Below, piece after piece: positions 25,799-34,337 of a DNA stretch of 64,000 nt. The notes under the pieces are model-generated. The model saw only the letters and a list, made by a program, of their open reading frames with translations, was not told where the DNA came from and searched no databases. Position numbers and translations under genes: made by a program. Source of the stretch: Saccharibacter floricola DSM 15669 (GTDB lineage Bacteria; Pseudomonadota; Alphaproteobacteria; Acetobacterales; Acetobacteraceae); the NCBI RefSeq assembly GCF_000378165.1, contig NZ_KB899341.1, positions 22,273-86,272 of the forward strand, in the 5' to 3' direction. How positions within the stretch are numbered: position 1 is the first letter of the stretch; every line of letters begins with the position of its first letter.

Positions 25799-26518
25799 TT
25801 ACTCAGATGGCGGCCCTTGCTGAGACTTACGAACACCACCGCGAGGCCGTAAAGTCGGCAGATTGTCGCCCGTTACCGCGTAAAACACACGCTCTGCAAT
25901 ATTGGTGGCATGGTCGCCAATACGCTCCAAATTCTTCGCGATAAACAGCAATTCTGTGCAAGAACGAATCGTACGTGGATCTTCCATCATGTACGTGATC
26001 AGCTCACGAAAAAGCGTCAGATAATGCTCATCAACACCCCGATCTGCATGCCACACTTCCATGGCCTGATGAGGGTCATGATTCACCACGGCTTCCACGG
26101 TACGATGAAGATTTTCCCGCACCAAACGGCCCATACTCCGTAACCCAGAGAGAGAGACTTTCCCCTCTTCTGACGCCACCTTCATCGCACGACGCGCGAT
26201 AGAGGCTGCATAATCGCCCATACGTTCCAGATCGCCCGTAATTTTAAGAGCAGAAACAATCTCACGCAGGTCAGGCCCCATCGGGCTCCGCAGCGCCAAA
26301 AGGCGAATGCCCAACCCTTCAACCTCACGCTCAAGCTCATCAACCTCAGGGTCACGCCGCGCCGCTTCATCGGCTGCTTCTTCATCATGTTTGGCGATCG
26401 CATCCAGAGCAAGCCCCACTTGCTCTTCCACAATCTGGCCCATCTGCGCCATCATCGCACGCAGTTGGTCAAGTTCTTGTTCATAGCTTTTAACAATATG
26501 AGATCGTTCTTGTGTCAT
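25799..26518 (-). CDS. phoU: Phosphate signalling protein PhoU
   Basis: PhoU links the Pst transporter to the PhoR/PhoB two-component system and restrains phosphate uptake. The 239-residue protein consists of two similar three-helix bundles. The metal-binding E/D-rich repeats are visible: EEAADEAARRDPEVDELE near residue 45, KITGDLERMGDYAASIA near 90 and ICKNLERIGDHATNIAE-like text near 195 (here FIAKNLERIGDHATNIAE). It starts five bases after pstB and is the last gene of the pst operon, before a bidirectional terminator. Confidence 0.95.
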   Translation of the reverse strand: MTQERSHIVKSYEQELDQLRAMMAQMGQIVEEQVGLALDAIAKHDEEAADEAARRDPEVDELEREVEGLGIRLLALRSPMGPDLREIVSALKITGDLERMGDYAASIARRAMKVASEEGKVSLSGLRSMGRLVRENLHRTVEAVVNHDPHQAMEVWHADRGVDEHYLTLFRELITYMMEDPRTIRSCTELLFIAKNLERIGDHATNIAERVFYAVTGDNLPTLRPRGGVRKSQQGPPSE

Positions 26519-26523
26519 AGCGT

Positions 26524-27327
26524 TTATCCAAACCTACCTGTAATATAATCTTGCGTTTGTTTCTGGCGAGGATTGGTAAAGATACGATCCGCCGTATCCA
26601 CCTCTATCAACCCTCCCATATAAAAGAACGCGACACGGTCCGCACAACGCGCAGCCTGCTGCATGTTATGTGTGACAATCGCAATGGTGAACTCTTCTTT
26701 AAGCTCATCCAGCAGCTCTTCAATACGCGCTGTCGAGATAGGGTCCAGCGCTGAGGTTGGCTCGTCAAGCAAGATCACTTCTGGACGTGTAGCAATACTG
26801 CGGGCAATGCACAGCCTTTGCTGCTGCCCACCCGAAAGCCCAGAAGCAGGTGCTTTCAAACGGTCTCGTACCTCGTTCCATAAAGCCACACGCGTCAACA
26901 CATCTTGCACACGCTCGTCCATCTCGGCACGGCCGAGGCGCTCATGCAAACGCACGCCAAAGGCGATGTTATCATAGATAGACATGGGGAATGGTGTTGG
27001 CTTTTGAAAGACCATCCCAATCCGAGCACGAAGCACGTCCAGCCCTACCGTGTTTTCAAGGATATTCACCCCATCAAACATCACCTCACCCGTCGCGCGT
27101 TGCCCCGGGTAGAGATCATACATCCGGTTGAAAATACGCAAGAGGGTCGATTTCCCACAACCGCTTGGGCCAATCATCGCTGTGACTTGGCGAGCGGGGA
27201 AATCCATCGTAATATCATGCAGGGCATGATGATCGCCGTAATAAAAATTGAGGTCTTTGACCGCAAGAGCCGCCTCCTCCCCAGAATCGGCAACATCCTC
27301 AGCTAACGTTGTCGGACCATGGTTCAT
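26524..27327 (-). CDS. pstB: Phosphate ABC transporter ATP-binding protein
   Basis: The ATPase of the high-affinity phosphate importer, 267 residues, with a short N-terminal extension before [15 protein letters not shown]. The Walker A motif is GPSGCGKST at 53-61, the Q-loop lies in [15 protein letters not shown], the signature is LSGGQQQRL, the Walker B motif is [13 protein letters not shown] and the H-loop lies in [16 protein letters not shown]. The PstB-specific [10 protein letters not shown] and FPMSIYDN stretches distinguish it from other ABC ATPases. It lies 18 bases after pstA and five before phoU. Confidence 0.96.
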   Translation of the reverse strand: MNHGPTTLAEDVADSGEEAALAVKDLNFYYGDHHALHDITMDFPARQVTAMIGPSGCGKSTLLRIFNRMYDLYPGQRATGEVMFDGVNILENTVGLDVLRARIGMVFQKPTPFPMSIYDNIAFGVRLHERLGRAEMDERVQDVLTRVALWNEVRDRLKAPASGLSGGQQQRLCIARSIATRPEVILLDEPTSALDPISTARIEELLDELKEEFTIAIVTHNMQQAARCADRVAFFYMGGLIEVDTADRIFTNPRQKQTQDYITGRFG

Positions 27328-27345
27328 AGTCGTCTATCCTCTGGT

Positions 27346-28230
27346 TCAGCGGCGGGCAGAAAGCCGCACGATAATATTAATCATCAAAACGCCACATGTA
27401 ATGAGGAGCGCACCTGCCCACGCAAGCTGCACCCAATCATCATAAGACGCCCCGGCATATTGGTAGATCGCAACCGGTAAACTCGCCATCGGCTTATCAA
27501 GCCGTAATGACCATGTCTGGTTACCAAGCGATGTAAAGAGCAGAGGGGCTGTCTCCCCTCCCATACGCGCGACTGCCAGCAAAATACCTGTCAGCACCCC
27601 TTGCCGTGCCGAACGCAAGCAAAGCGACAGAATAACGCGCCAACGCGGAGCCCCAAGCGCCGCCCCTGCTTCACGCATGGACGTGGGCACTAAGCGTAAC
27701 ATATCTTCAGTCGTGCGCACGATAACGGGCACAGCCAACACAGCCAGCGCCACCGCCCCCGCAAAACCAGAGAAATGCCCCCACGGCACCACCACGAGCT
27801 GATAGATAAACAACCCGATCAAAATCGAAGGGGCAGACATCAAAACGTCAGAGACAAAACGAACCACTGAGGCAAAATGATTATGCTTTCCGCCATATTC
27901 TGAAAGATAGATCCCGCAGAAAAGCCCAAGCGGAGCAGCCATTGCCAGAGCTAGACCTGTCTGAATGATACTGCCCAAAATCGCATTGCCAAGCCCTCCT
28001 CCTGAGCCAGGAGGCCCCATAGAATGGGTTACAGTGGCCCAAGATATTCCCGCTAAACCGCGACTAAGAAGCGTCCATAAAATGGACAAAAGGACAAGAA
28101 CCAAAAAAACACCCGCCGCAATACTGGTTCCAGTCGCTATGCGATCAAGAACTTGGCGCCGGCGAGCTCGTCCACCTTGATGCCAACGCTGCTTGGTGGC
28201 CCGTGCCATCTGTTGAGCAGTCTCGCTCAT
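27346..28230 (-). CDS. pstA: Phosphate ABC transporter permease PstA
   Basis: Inner-membrane permease of 294 residues with six helices. The EAA loop appears as TSMREAGAALGAPRWRVIL near residue 190. GLFCGIYLSEYGGKH and GGETAPLLFTSLG are PstA hallmarks. The ATG at 28230 is chosen because it overlaps the pstC stop as ATGA. A longer frame opens only with a TTG inside pstC. Together with PstC it forms the membrane channel, energised by PstB. Confidence 0.94.
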   Translation of the reverse strand: MSETAQQMARATKQRWHQGGRARRRQVLDRIATGTSIAAGVFLVLVLLSILWTLLSRGLAGISWATVTHSMGPPGSGGGLGNAILGSIIQTGLALAMAAPLGLFCGIYLSEYGGKHNHFASVVRFVSDVLMSAPSILIGLFIYQLVVVPWGHFSGFAGAVALAVLAVPVIVRTTEDMLRLVPTSMREAGAALGAPRWRVILSLCLRSARQGVLTGILLAVARMGGETAPLLFTSLGNQTWSLRLDKPMASLPVAIYQYAGASYDDWVQLAWAGALLITCGVLMINIIVRLSARR

Positions 28231-29171
28231 TGACGTCCCCCCCGAAGGCAACGCGCTACCACAAGGCTCGCGCAAGATAAGAGCATGAGCGTAAAGCCTA
28301 ATGCCATTAATGATGACAGACGTAGCGATCCAGCTGGACTCTCAGGAAATTGCAGCGCGATTAAGGAAGCCACCGTGCTTCGAGGGGCAAAAAGCGACCA
28401 CCCAACAGAGGTAACATTGCCGATCACAAAGGTCACAGCCATTGTCTCTCCCAACGCGCGGCCCATTCCCAAAACAATCGCTCCGATCATTCCATTACGA
28501 GACCACGGGGCAATGATTTTCCACATGACTTCCCAACGTGTCGCCCCAAGCCCATACGCACTCTCGCGCAGCATAGGAGGTACTGCGCCAAACACATCAC
28601 ACATCACCGCGGTGATGAAAGGAGCAATCATAACCGCTAGGACAATGCCAGACGTCATCACCCCCGTCCCAATCGGTGGGCCTTTTAACAATGGCCCCAA
28701 AATAAATACATGACGAAAGTGATGATTAACAAAGGGTTGCACATAACGCGCAACCAACGGCACAATGGTGAAAAACCCCCACATACCGAAGATAATTGAC
28801 GGCACAGCAGCCAAAAGCTGAACAGCTGTGCCAATAATGGCTGCCAAACGCGATGAAGCAATATTGGTCAACCAAAAAGCCGTTCCAAACGCTAGAGGAA
28901 TAGCCAACAACAAAGCGATAACCGTGCTCAACACGGTACCGAGTAAGGGTGCTAAAGCCCCGTAACGATCTTTAACAGGGTTCCAAGCTGACTGGTCAAA
29001 GAAACTCAGACCAAATGTGGTCAGCGCTTTCCACCCACCTGTTGCCATAAGGACAATAAGCCCCCCCAAAATGAGGAGCACCAGTAAGGCGCTTGCCCAA
29101 AAGAGAGCATGAAAAAGAACATCCAGACCGAGCTGGCGTTTGGAAGATCGTGGCACAGGCGCCATACTCAT
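28227..29171 (-). CDS. pstC: Phosphate ABC transporter permease PstC
   Basis: Inner-membrane permease of 314 residues. It has the PstC features of a long first periplasmic loop (SFFDQSAWNPVKDRYGALAP), the AVPSIIFGMWGFFTIVP block, the EAA-type loop ESAYGLGATRWEVMWKI and GRALGETMAVTFVIGN. It is the first gene of pstC-pstA-pstB-phoU. No phosphate-binding protein PstS precedes it, which is unusual and means pstS lies elsewhere or is replaced. The 247-base upstream gap, shared with a divergent glycosyltransferase, shows no convincing Pho box by eye. ATGs at 29171 and 29165 are both possible starts. Confidence 0.95.
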   Translation of the reverse strand: MSMAPVPRSSKRQLGLDVLFHALFWASALLVLLILGGLIVLMATGGWKALTTFGLSFFDQSAWNPVKDRYGALAPLLGTVLSTVIALLLAIPLAFGTAFWLTNIASSRLAAIIGTAVQLLAAVPSIIFGMWGFFTIVPLVARYVQPFVNHHFRHVFILGPLLKGPPIGTGVMTSGIVLAVMIAPFITAVMCDVFGAVPPMLRESAYGLGATRWEVMWKIIAPWSRNGMIGAIVLGMGRALGETMAVTFVIGNVTSVGWSLFAPRSTVASLIALQFPESPAGSLRLSSLMALGFTLMLLSCASLVVARCLRGGRQ

Positions 29172-29418
29172 GGTTCGGGACCCTGTCGTTGCAACAGCCT
29201 ATAAGCACCCTCAAATGGGGCGCCGACGCTCAAGGCTTAACCTATCCCTTAAGTGAAGAACAAGCGCTGCTCATACCTTGCCACAAAAGTTTCATGATTT
29301 TACACAGTGCCGTAACGAGAAAGACACAAGAAAAGCGTCTTTATTACGCTAGACTAGTGGCTTGGTTATCGCCATACCACAGCTAAACGGGCCATCTTGT
29401 TGATTGTAGGAGTCATGC

Positions 29419-31935
29419 GTGTCGCAGCAGCTAGCCTCACCGTCGAGTGTCTTTCAAGGGCATGTGGATCATTTTACAAATGGGACTATTCGCGGTTGGG
29501 CCCTTAACCTGCGCGATATAGACCACCCCGTACGTGTGCATGTCCTCATTGACCAACAAGAGGTTATGCAAGTCCTATGCGACACCCCGCGTGAAGATGT
29601 GCGTGAAGCCCTCAACCTTCCCAACAACACGCTTGGCTTTGAATTTTGTCTGCCGAAAAATGTATTTGACGGCCATCCGCATTCTATCGGCTTACGCTTT
29701 CCAGATCGATCAGCTCTCCCGCTCCCCAACATTGACCATAGCGACATTCTAAGCGAGACCGTCACATTCCCCGGTTCTATCCGGCCAGAAATACGCAGCT
29801 TCGTCGATGGGGTGAAAGATGATGTCCTACAGGGATGGATTATTCATCGGCCTTCCCCTTACGACGATTGGATTGGCGGCCTCATAGTCTCAGCGACAGC
29901 CGATGGTGTTAGTCTTGGCTCTGCACGGGCCAATCAGTACCGCTCTGATGTTGCAGAAGCTCTGGGCTGTGACCCCAATTGTGGCTTTGAAATTCTTCTT
30001 CCCCGTCGCCTTTATGACCAGCATCCGCATCAGTTTTCTGTTGTTTCAGAGCCAGATAAAAAGCTCCTTGAAGGAAGCCCTTTTACCACCTCCCTCGTTC
30101 ATGACACGCTTGAAAGCCGTCTCGTTGCGTTAGAAAGTACCATTGACCAACTCTACCGCGACTTAACGTCTGTCCGGCGAGAGGTGAGTAGCCTCATTCC
30201 ACGACGTGCTCCTAACCTGCAGCGTTATAATAGCTGGGCCCATCGTTATTATACTCTCCTGGCCGATAAGGTCGCCACGCAACGACGTGCACACCCCCTC
30301 CCCAAGAACACGCCGCTCGTTACCGTTCTGTGCCCAACGTACCGTCCCGACAACCATGATTTCCGAGCCGCTATCGCCTCTGTCGTCGCTCAGACCTACC
30401 AAAATTGGGAACTGATCCTCATCGACGATGGCAGTAGCTGCAAACAAACAACCGCTACCATCAAAGAACTCACTACCAGCGACTCACGCATTCGCGCGGT
30501 TACGCTGAAAAAGAATCAGGGCATTTCCGAAGCAACCAATGCGGGCATTCGTGCAGCTAAAGGGGCATATATCGCCTTTTTTGACCATGACGATGTTCTC
30601 GTCCCTGTTGCCCTTGAAGTCATGATACGCGAAGCCCTCAAAAGTCAGGCTAAATTGCTCTATTGCGATGAAGATAAAATTGATGCAGCAGGCCATTTTT
30701 TAGAACCAAACTTTAAACCTGCTTTCGATTATCGTTATCTGCTCGGCTGCAATTATATCTGCCACCTGACTGTCATTGCCGCAGAAACCGTCAAAAAGGT
30801 CGGTTTCCTGAACACCAAATATGATGGCGCCCAAGATCACGACTACATGCTCCGCTGTACGGAAGTCTTAGACGCATCCGAGATTGTGCATGTCCCGGCT
30901 ATTCTTTATCACTGGCGCAAAACACCGAATTCGACGGCTGCCCGCATTAGCAATAAAACCTATGCTGTCAAAGCCGGGGTTCATTGTGTTCAGGCTCATC
31001 TCACGCGGATGCAGCGCCGCGCTAAAGTCCACTCGATCAATAACCTGACTCTTTATGACATTGAGTGGTCGAATCGACGACGCCCTTCCATTAGCGTTAT
31101 TATCCCCTTCCGCGATCAGGTCGAGATGACGCGACACTGTGTCGACTCTTTGTTAACTCATGCCAATTATCGCAACCTGCATATATGCTTGGTGGATAAT
31201 TTCTCTGTTGAAGATGAGACACATCTCTTTCTAAAAGAAATCAGCTCTGATCCGCGCGTTTCTGTGCTGCGTATTGAGGAACCCTTTAACTTCTCCCGCC
31301 TCAACAACCTTGCAGCACAGCAATGTAAGAGTGACTTTCTCTTCTTCCTCAATAACGACGTCTTTATCTCCCAAGACGACTTCTTAACCCAGATGGTGGC
31401 AGAAGCACTCGCGATCCCCAATGTTGGGGCCGTTTCACCACGTCTTCTCTACCCAAACGAAACCATTCAACATGCCGGTGTTGCTGTTGGCCCTGACGTT
31501 ATTGGTGTACATGTCCATCGTGCTCAACCCCATGATGCCTATGGATATGTTGGCCGTCTCTGCCTAAGCCACGAAGTAACGGCCGTCACCGCAGCCGCTA
31601 TGCTTGTGCGACGCTCCTTGTTTGAAGAACTTGGCGGCTTCGATGAAGAATCACTAAAAATCGCCTATAATGATGTCGATTTGTGCCTCAAAATCCGTCA
31701 AGCTGGCTTTAAAATCATCTATTGTGCAAGCGCACAGGCCGAGCACCATGAAAGTTTTTCACGCGGAACAGATGACAAACCTGAGAACGAGCCTCGCTTT
31801 TTCCAGGAAACCCAGACCATGCTTGAAAGATGGAAAGAATTTCCCCTCTTTAAAAATGATCCCACATACCCACATTATTTCAGGAAAGACCACCAGACCT
31901 TCTTTGATCTTCATGATCCTGAAAAACTCTGGTAG
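29419..31935 (+). CDS. Tandem GT2 glycosyltransferase with duplicated N-terminal module
   Basis: An 838-residue cytoplasmic enzyme without signal or membrane segments. Residues 12-98 and 126-214 are two copies of one module, each with GHVD/SFVDG, a GWAL/GWII tryptophan, an R-x-DV-x-EAL segment and GFEF-CLP/GFEI-LLP. A short coiled coil (about 227-262) follows. Then come two GT2 (GT-A) domains: 300-545 (VTVLCPTYRP, LILIDDGSS, FFDHDDVL with DxD) and 560-838 (SVIIPFRDQ, LVDNFS, FFLNNDVF, GGFDEESLKIAYNDVDLCL). Two active domains suggest a chain-extending or dual-linkage transferase, as in O-antigen, capsule or protein-glycan synthesis. The start is a GTG at 29419 with TAGGAG six bases upstream. 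It is divergent from pst and followed 53 bases later by dps. Confidence 0.85.
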   Translation: MSQQLASPSSVFQGHVDHFTNGTIRGWALNLRDIDHPVRVHVLIDQQEVMQVLCDTPREDVREALNLPNNTLGFEFCLPKNVFDGHPHSIGLRFPDRSALPLPNIDHSDILSETVTFPGSIRPEIRSFVDGVKDDVLQGWIIHRPSPYDDWIGGLIVSATADGVSLGSARANQYRSDVAEALGCDPNCGFEILLPRRLYDQHPHQFSVVSEPDKKLLEGSPFTTSLVHDTLESRLVALESTIDQLYRDLTSVRREVSSLIPRRAPNLQRYNSWAHRYYTLLADKVATQRRAHPLPKNTPLVTVLCPTYRPDNHDFRAAIASVVAQTYQNWELILIDDGSSCKQTTATIKELTTSDSRIRAVTLKKNQGISEATNAGIRAAKGAYIAFFDHDDVLVPVALEVMIREALKSQAKLLYCDEDKIDAAGHFLEPNFKPAFDYRYLLGCNYICHLTVIAAETVKKVGFLNTKYDGAQDHDYMLRCTEVLDASEIVHVPAILYHWRKTPNSTAARISNKTYAVKAGVHCVQAHLTRMQRRAKVHSINNLTLYDIEWSNRRRPSISVIIPFRDQVEMTRHCVDSLLTHANYRNLHICLVDNFSVEDETHLFLKEISSDPRVSVLRIEEPFNFSRLNNLAAQQCKSDFLFFLNNDVFISQDDFLTQMVAEALAIPNVGAVSPRLLYPNETIQHAGVAVGPDVIGVHVHRAQPHDAYGYVGRLCLSHEVTAVTAAAMLVRRSLFEELGGFDEESLKIAYNDVDLCLKIRQAGFKIIYCASAQAEHHESFSRGTDDKPENEPRFFQETQTMLERWKEFPLFKNDPTYPHYFRKDHQTFFDLHDPEKLW

Positions 31936-31988
31936 TATCCGATTGCTAGGTAATCACCCCTCATGGAGAGGATTAAGGAGAGACCTTT

Positions 31989-32498
31989 ATGTCTAAGATT
32001 AATCACTACGCAACGCAAAACAACACAGCAGACAATACGAAGCACGTCTCCATTGAGACCCTGAATGCACGTCTGGCTGACTTGATTGACCTTGCGCTGA
32101 TCACCAAGCAAGCTCATTGGAACCTCAAAGGGGCTAGCTTTATTGGCGTTCATGAAATGCTTGATGGTTTCCGTAGCGAAATTGATGGCTATGTTGATAC
32201 AGCCGCAGAGCGCGCTGTTCAGCTAGGTGGCACGGCTCTTGGCACCTCTCAGAATGTTGCAGCACAGACAACATTCCCAGCTTATCCAACCGACATCTAT
32301 GAAGTGTTGGATCATGTGAAGGCTCTGGGCGAGCGCTTTGCAACGGTTGCCAACCGCGTGCGTGAAGCGATCAAGACCACAGCTGAAGCGGGCGATGACG
32401 ATACAGCTGATATCTTCACCGAAATTTCCCGTGGGCTTGATAAGAACCTATGGTTCCTTGAAGCGCATACGCAGGATATTGCTGGCCCTAAAAAATAA
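31989..32498 (+). CDS. dps: Dps: DNA-protecting ferritin-like protein
   Basis: Dps forms a dodecamer that binds DNA, oxidises ferrous iron with peroxide and stores it, protecting stressed cells. The 169-residue protein has the intersubunit ferroxidase ligands H43, H55, D59, D70 and E74, in QAHWNLKG, GVHEMLDGF and IDGYVDTAAERA. Their spacing is identical to Escherichia coli Dps (12, 4, 11, 4). The Asn/Lys-containing N-terminal tail could bind DNA. AAGGAG precedes the ATG by about seven bases. Only 53 bases separate it from the glycosyltransferase, so its promoter may lie inside that gene or they share a transcript. A strong terminator follows. Confidence 0.95.
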   Translation: MSKINHYATQNNTADNTKHVSIETLNARLADLIDLALITKQAHWNLKGASFIGVHEMLDGFRSEIDGYVDTAAERAVQLGGTALGTSQNVAAQTTFPAYPTDIYEVLDHVKALGERFATVANRVREAIKTTAEAGDDDTADIFTEISRGLDKNLWFLEAHTQDIAGPKK

Positions 32499-32520
32499 GA
32501 GCGGCTGCCTCTATTCTATA

Positions 32521-32562
32521 AAAAAGGGGGATGCGACGATAAATGTCGCATCCCCCTTTTTT
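32521..32562. terminator. Strong bidirectional terminator after dps
   Basis: A 17-bp perfect stem (32521-32537 with 32545-32561) has a GGGGGATGCGAC core, A5 on the left, T6 on the right and a 7-base loop. It closes dps on the plus strand and the convergent 32577-33059 gene on the minus strand. Confidence 0.93.
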
Positions 32563-32576
32563 GTCTTCTCTTTCCT

Positions 32577-33059
32577 TTAAAGAGAAAGAGCGAGATGCTC
32601 ACGAGCGAAATAAAACGGATCCTCACGAAGCACATCAGCAACACGCCGCCCATCAGGCAAAACATCATCTGTTTCTGGGGTATAATCCGCTAAATCGTCA
32701 TCTGCTGCTTGCGCTTGCTCAGCCCCTTGATCGCCTTCCTCTCCTTGTGAAAAGGTAGGACGTGCACGTGACAATCCTTCAAGCACGAATTTTACAAACT
32801 GCCGATATTCTTCTTCCCCCAATGGGCCAGGTGTGTCCCCGCGCTGACGCTGCACCACCCAGCCACGCGTCACTTCCTCAAGACTACCCCACTCCCCATC
32901 AGCTGTGCCAAGAGCGCGTTGGGTCAATGTTTCAATGCTTGCACGCGCAAGCATATCCAACTCCTCTGAGGTTAATCTCTGCGGAGGTGTTGAGGTTGAT
33001 TTTTTAACGACCCAACCATCAACCAAAGCCCGCAATGCGGGAAGAATTTCAACAGACAT
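32577..33059 (-). CDS. Acidic protein of unknown function at the end of the secretion/glycosylation cluster
   Basis: I do not recognise this 160-residue protein. It has no signal peptide or membrane helix. The first 110 residues are mixed helical, with two similar short segments: ALVDGWVVKKS near 12 and EVTRGWVVQRQRGD near 63. A strongly acidic Gln/Glu/Asp linker follows (EEGDQGAEQAQAADDDLADY), then a conserved-looking end RRVADVLREDPFYFAREHL. The two GWVV segments about 50 residues apart hint at a small internal duplication. It is transcribed with the GT4 gene upstream (31-base gap) and ends at a strong terminator. A regulatory or scaffolding role in the cluster is only a guess. Confidence 0.75.
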   Translation of the reverse strand: MSVEILPALRALVDGWVVKKSTSTPPQRLTSEELDMLARASIETLTQRALGTADGEWGSLEEVTRGWVVQRQRGDTPGPLGEEEYRQFVKFVLEGLSRARPTFSQGEEGDQGAEQAQAADDDLADYTPETDDVLPDGRRVADVLREDPFYFAREHLALSL

Positions 33060-33090
33060 TAAACACCCCTCTCATCATCACCAGCCCCCC

Positions 33091-34332
33091 TTATACCAGA
33101 GCTTTATGAAACTGATGGACATTATCATCAATCAGCTTCTCATACTGGCTTAGATAATCTTTTAAATCGAACTGAGCACACGCCTGACGCCGCGCTTTCC
33201 GTCCAAATCTTTGTGCCAAAGCACGATCTTCCAAAAGCTCTAACACACCATCTGCAATCCGCTCAGGCTCTAAAAAAGGCACCAAACGCCCATTTTCCCC
33301 ATCAGTAAGAAACTCACGCACAGGAGCCGTATCGCTCGCAACAAGCGGACAACCAGCAGCCATCGCCTCTCGCAGCGACCATGACAACACGAACGGATAG
33401 GTCAAATAAACATGTGCATTTGAACGCTGCAAGATGCGTATCAAATCCTCATGGCTCTGCCATCCCACAAAATGAATGCGCTCTAGGTCGAGCTTTCCTT
33501 TCAGCTCACGCAGCATAGCGTCGTGCCAATTGCCACCATCAGGAGGGCGTTGGCCATAGCTGATACCATTTCCACCAACGACAATAATACGCGCATCCGG
33601 ACGAGCCGTTAAAATTCGTGGGAGAGCCCGCATAAAGCTATGGAATCCACGATAAGGCTCCATATCTCGTGCCGCGTATGTCACCAGCGTCTCATAAGGC
33701 TGCACACGAACATCTCCAACCTGCAGCACACGCTCTCGTGCTGTTTTATCTGGGCAACATCGCGCTAAATCAACCCCTTCATGCAAGAGAGAAAGCTTTG
33801 ACTGCGCCCAGTCTGGATATGTCCCCTTCTGAAAAAGGGTCGGTGTTTGACCGACCCCAGGAAGCGTCAACGCCTGAAGATTGATGGCGTTTTTACAACG
33901 CACCAACAAAGGGGCGAGGTCTGTCAGTGGAAACTCAGGATCAAACCCAACATCCAACCCTTCGACGTGATAGTAAAATTCAAAATATCCTAAGACCGGT
34001 ACATTAGGGAAAACATCCCCAATATTCAGAAGCTCACCCCACCCATGATGGCCGATGATAATATCAGGCACATAGCCAAGAGTTTTTAAAGACTGCGCCA
34101 CACGCGCAACAGCTTCTGCCCGCCGCACAGCATGATCCAACTCACGCACAGCAGGATGAACCGATGGAGAAGGCAGAGAAGGCGGCGCATACAATACACG
34201 CCGCACCCCTGCTATTTCTTGAGCTTGGCTGGCTGTAATAAAGACAATCTCATGGCCACCTTGCTTCACAAGATGGTGTAACAGATGCACATATTGCGCG
34301 GGAAAACTTTGATGAACGAAAAGATACCGCAC
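33091..34332 (-). CDS. Glycosyltransferase family 4 protein
   Basis: A 413-residue GT-B enzyme. The N-terminal half starts RYLFVHQSFPAQYVHLL and carries PDIIIGHHGWGELLN, a pattern seen in GT4 enzymes of surface-glycan loci. The C-terminal donor domain has TYAARDMEPYRGFHSFMRAL, IIVVGGNGISYG, HVYLTYPFVLSWSLREAMAAG and PLVASDTAPVREFL. The catalytic region reads S-W-S-L-R-E-A-M, so the second glutamate of the classical EX7E motif is kept, while the first is replaced by a serine/tyrosine-rich stretch (F-V-L-S-W). It lies five bases downstream of the ChW-like gene. The sugar is unknown. Confidence 0.87.
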   Translation of the reverse strand: MRYLFVHQSFPAQYVHLLHHLVKQGGHEIVFITASQAQEIAGVRRVLYAPPSLPSPSVHPAVRELDHAVRRAEAVARVAQSLKTLGYVPDIIIGHHGWGELLNIGDVFPNVPVLGYFEFYYHVEGLDVGFDPEFPLTDLAPLLVRCKNAINLQALTLPGVGQTPTLFQKGTYPDWAQSKLSLLHEGVDLARCCPDKTARERVLQVGDVRVQPYETLVTYAARDMEPYRGFHSFMRALPRILTARPDARIIVVGGNGISYGQRPPDGGNWHDAMLRELKGKLDLERIHFVGWQSHEDLIRILQRSNAHVYLTYPFVLSWSLREAMAAGCPLVASDTAPVREFLTDGENGRLVPFLEPERIADGVLELLEDRALAQRFGRKARRQACAQFDLKDYLSQYEKLIDDNVHQFHKALV

Positions 34333-34337
34333 AAGCC

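Noticed and set aside
29172..29418. Pho box upstream of pstC
   Set aside because: No pair of CTGTCAT-like repeats at the right spacing could be read on either strand.
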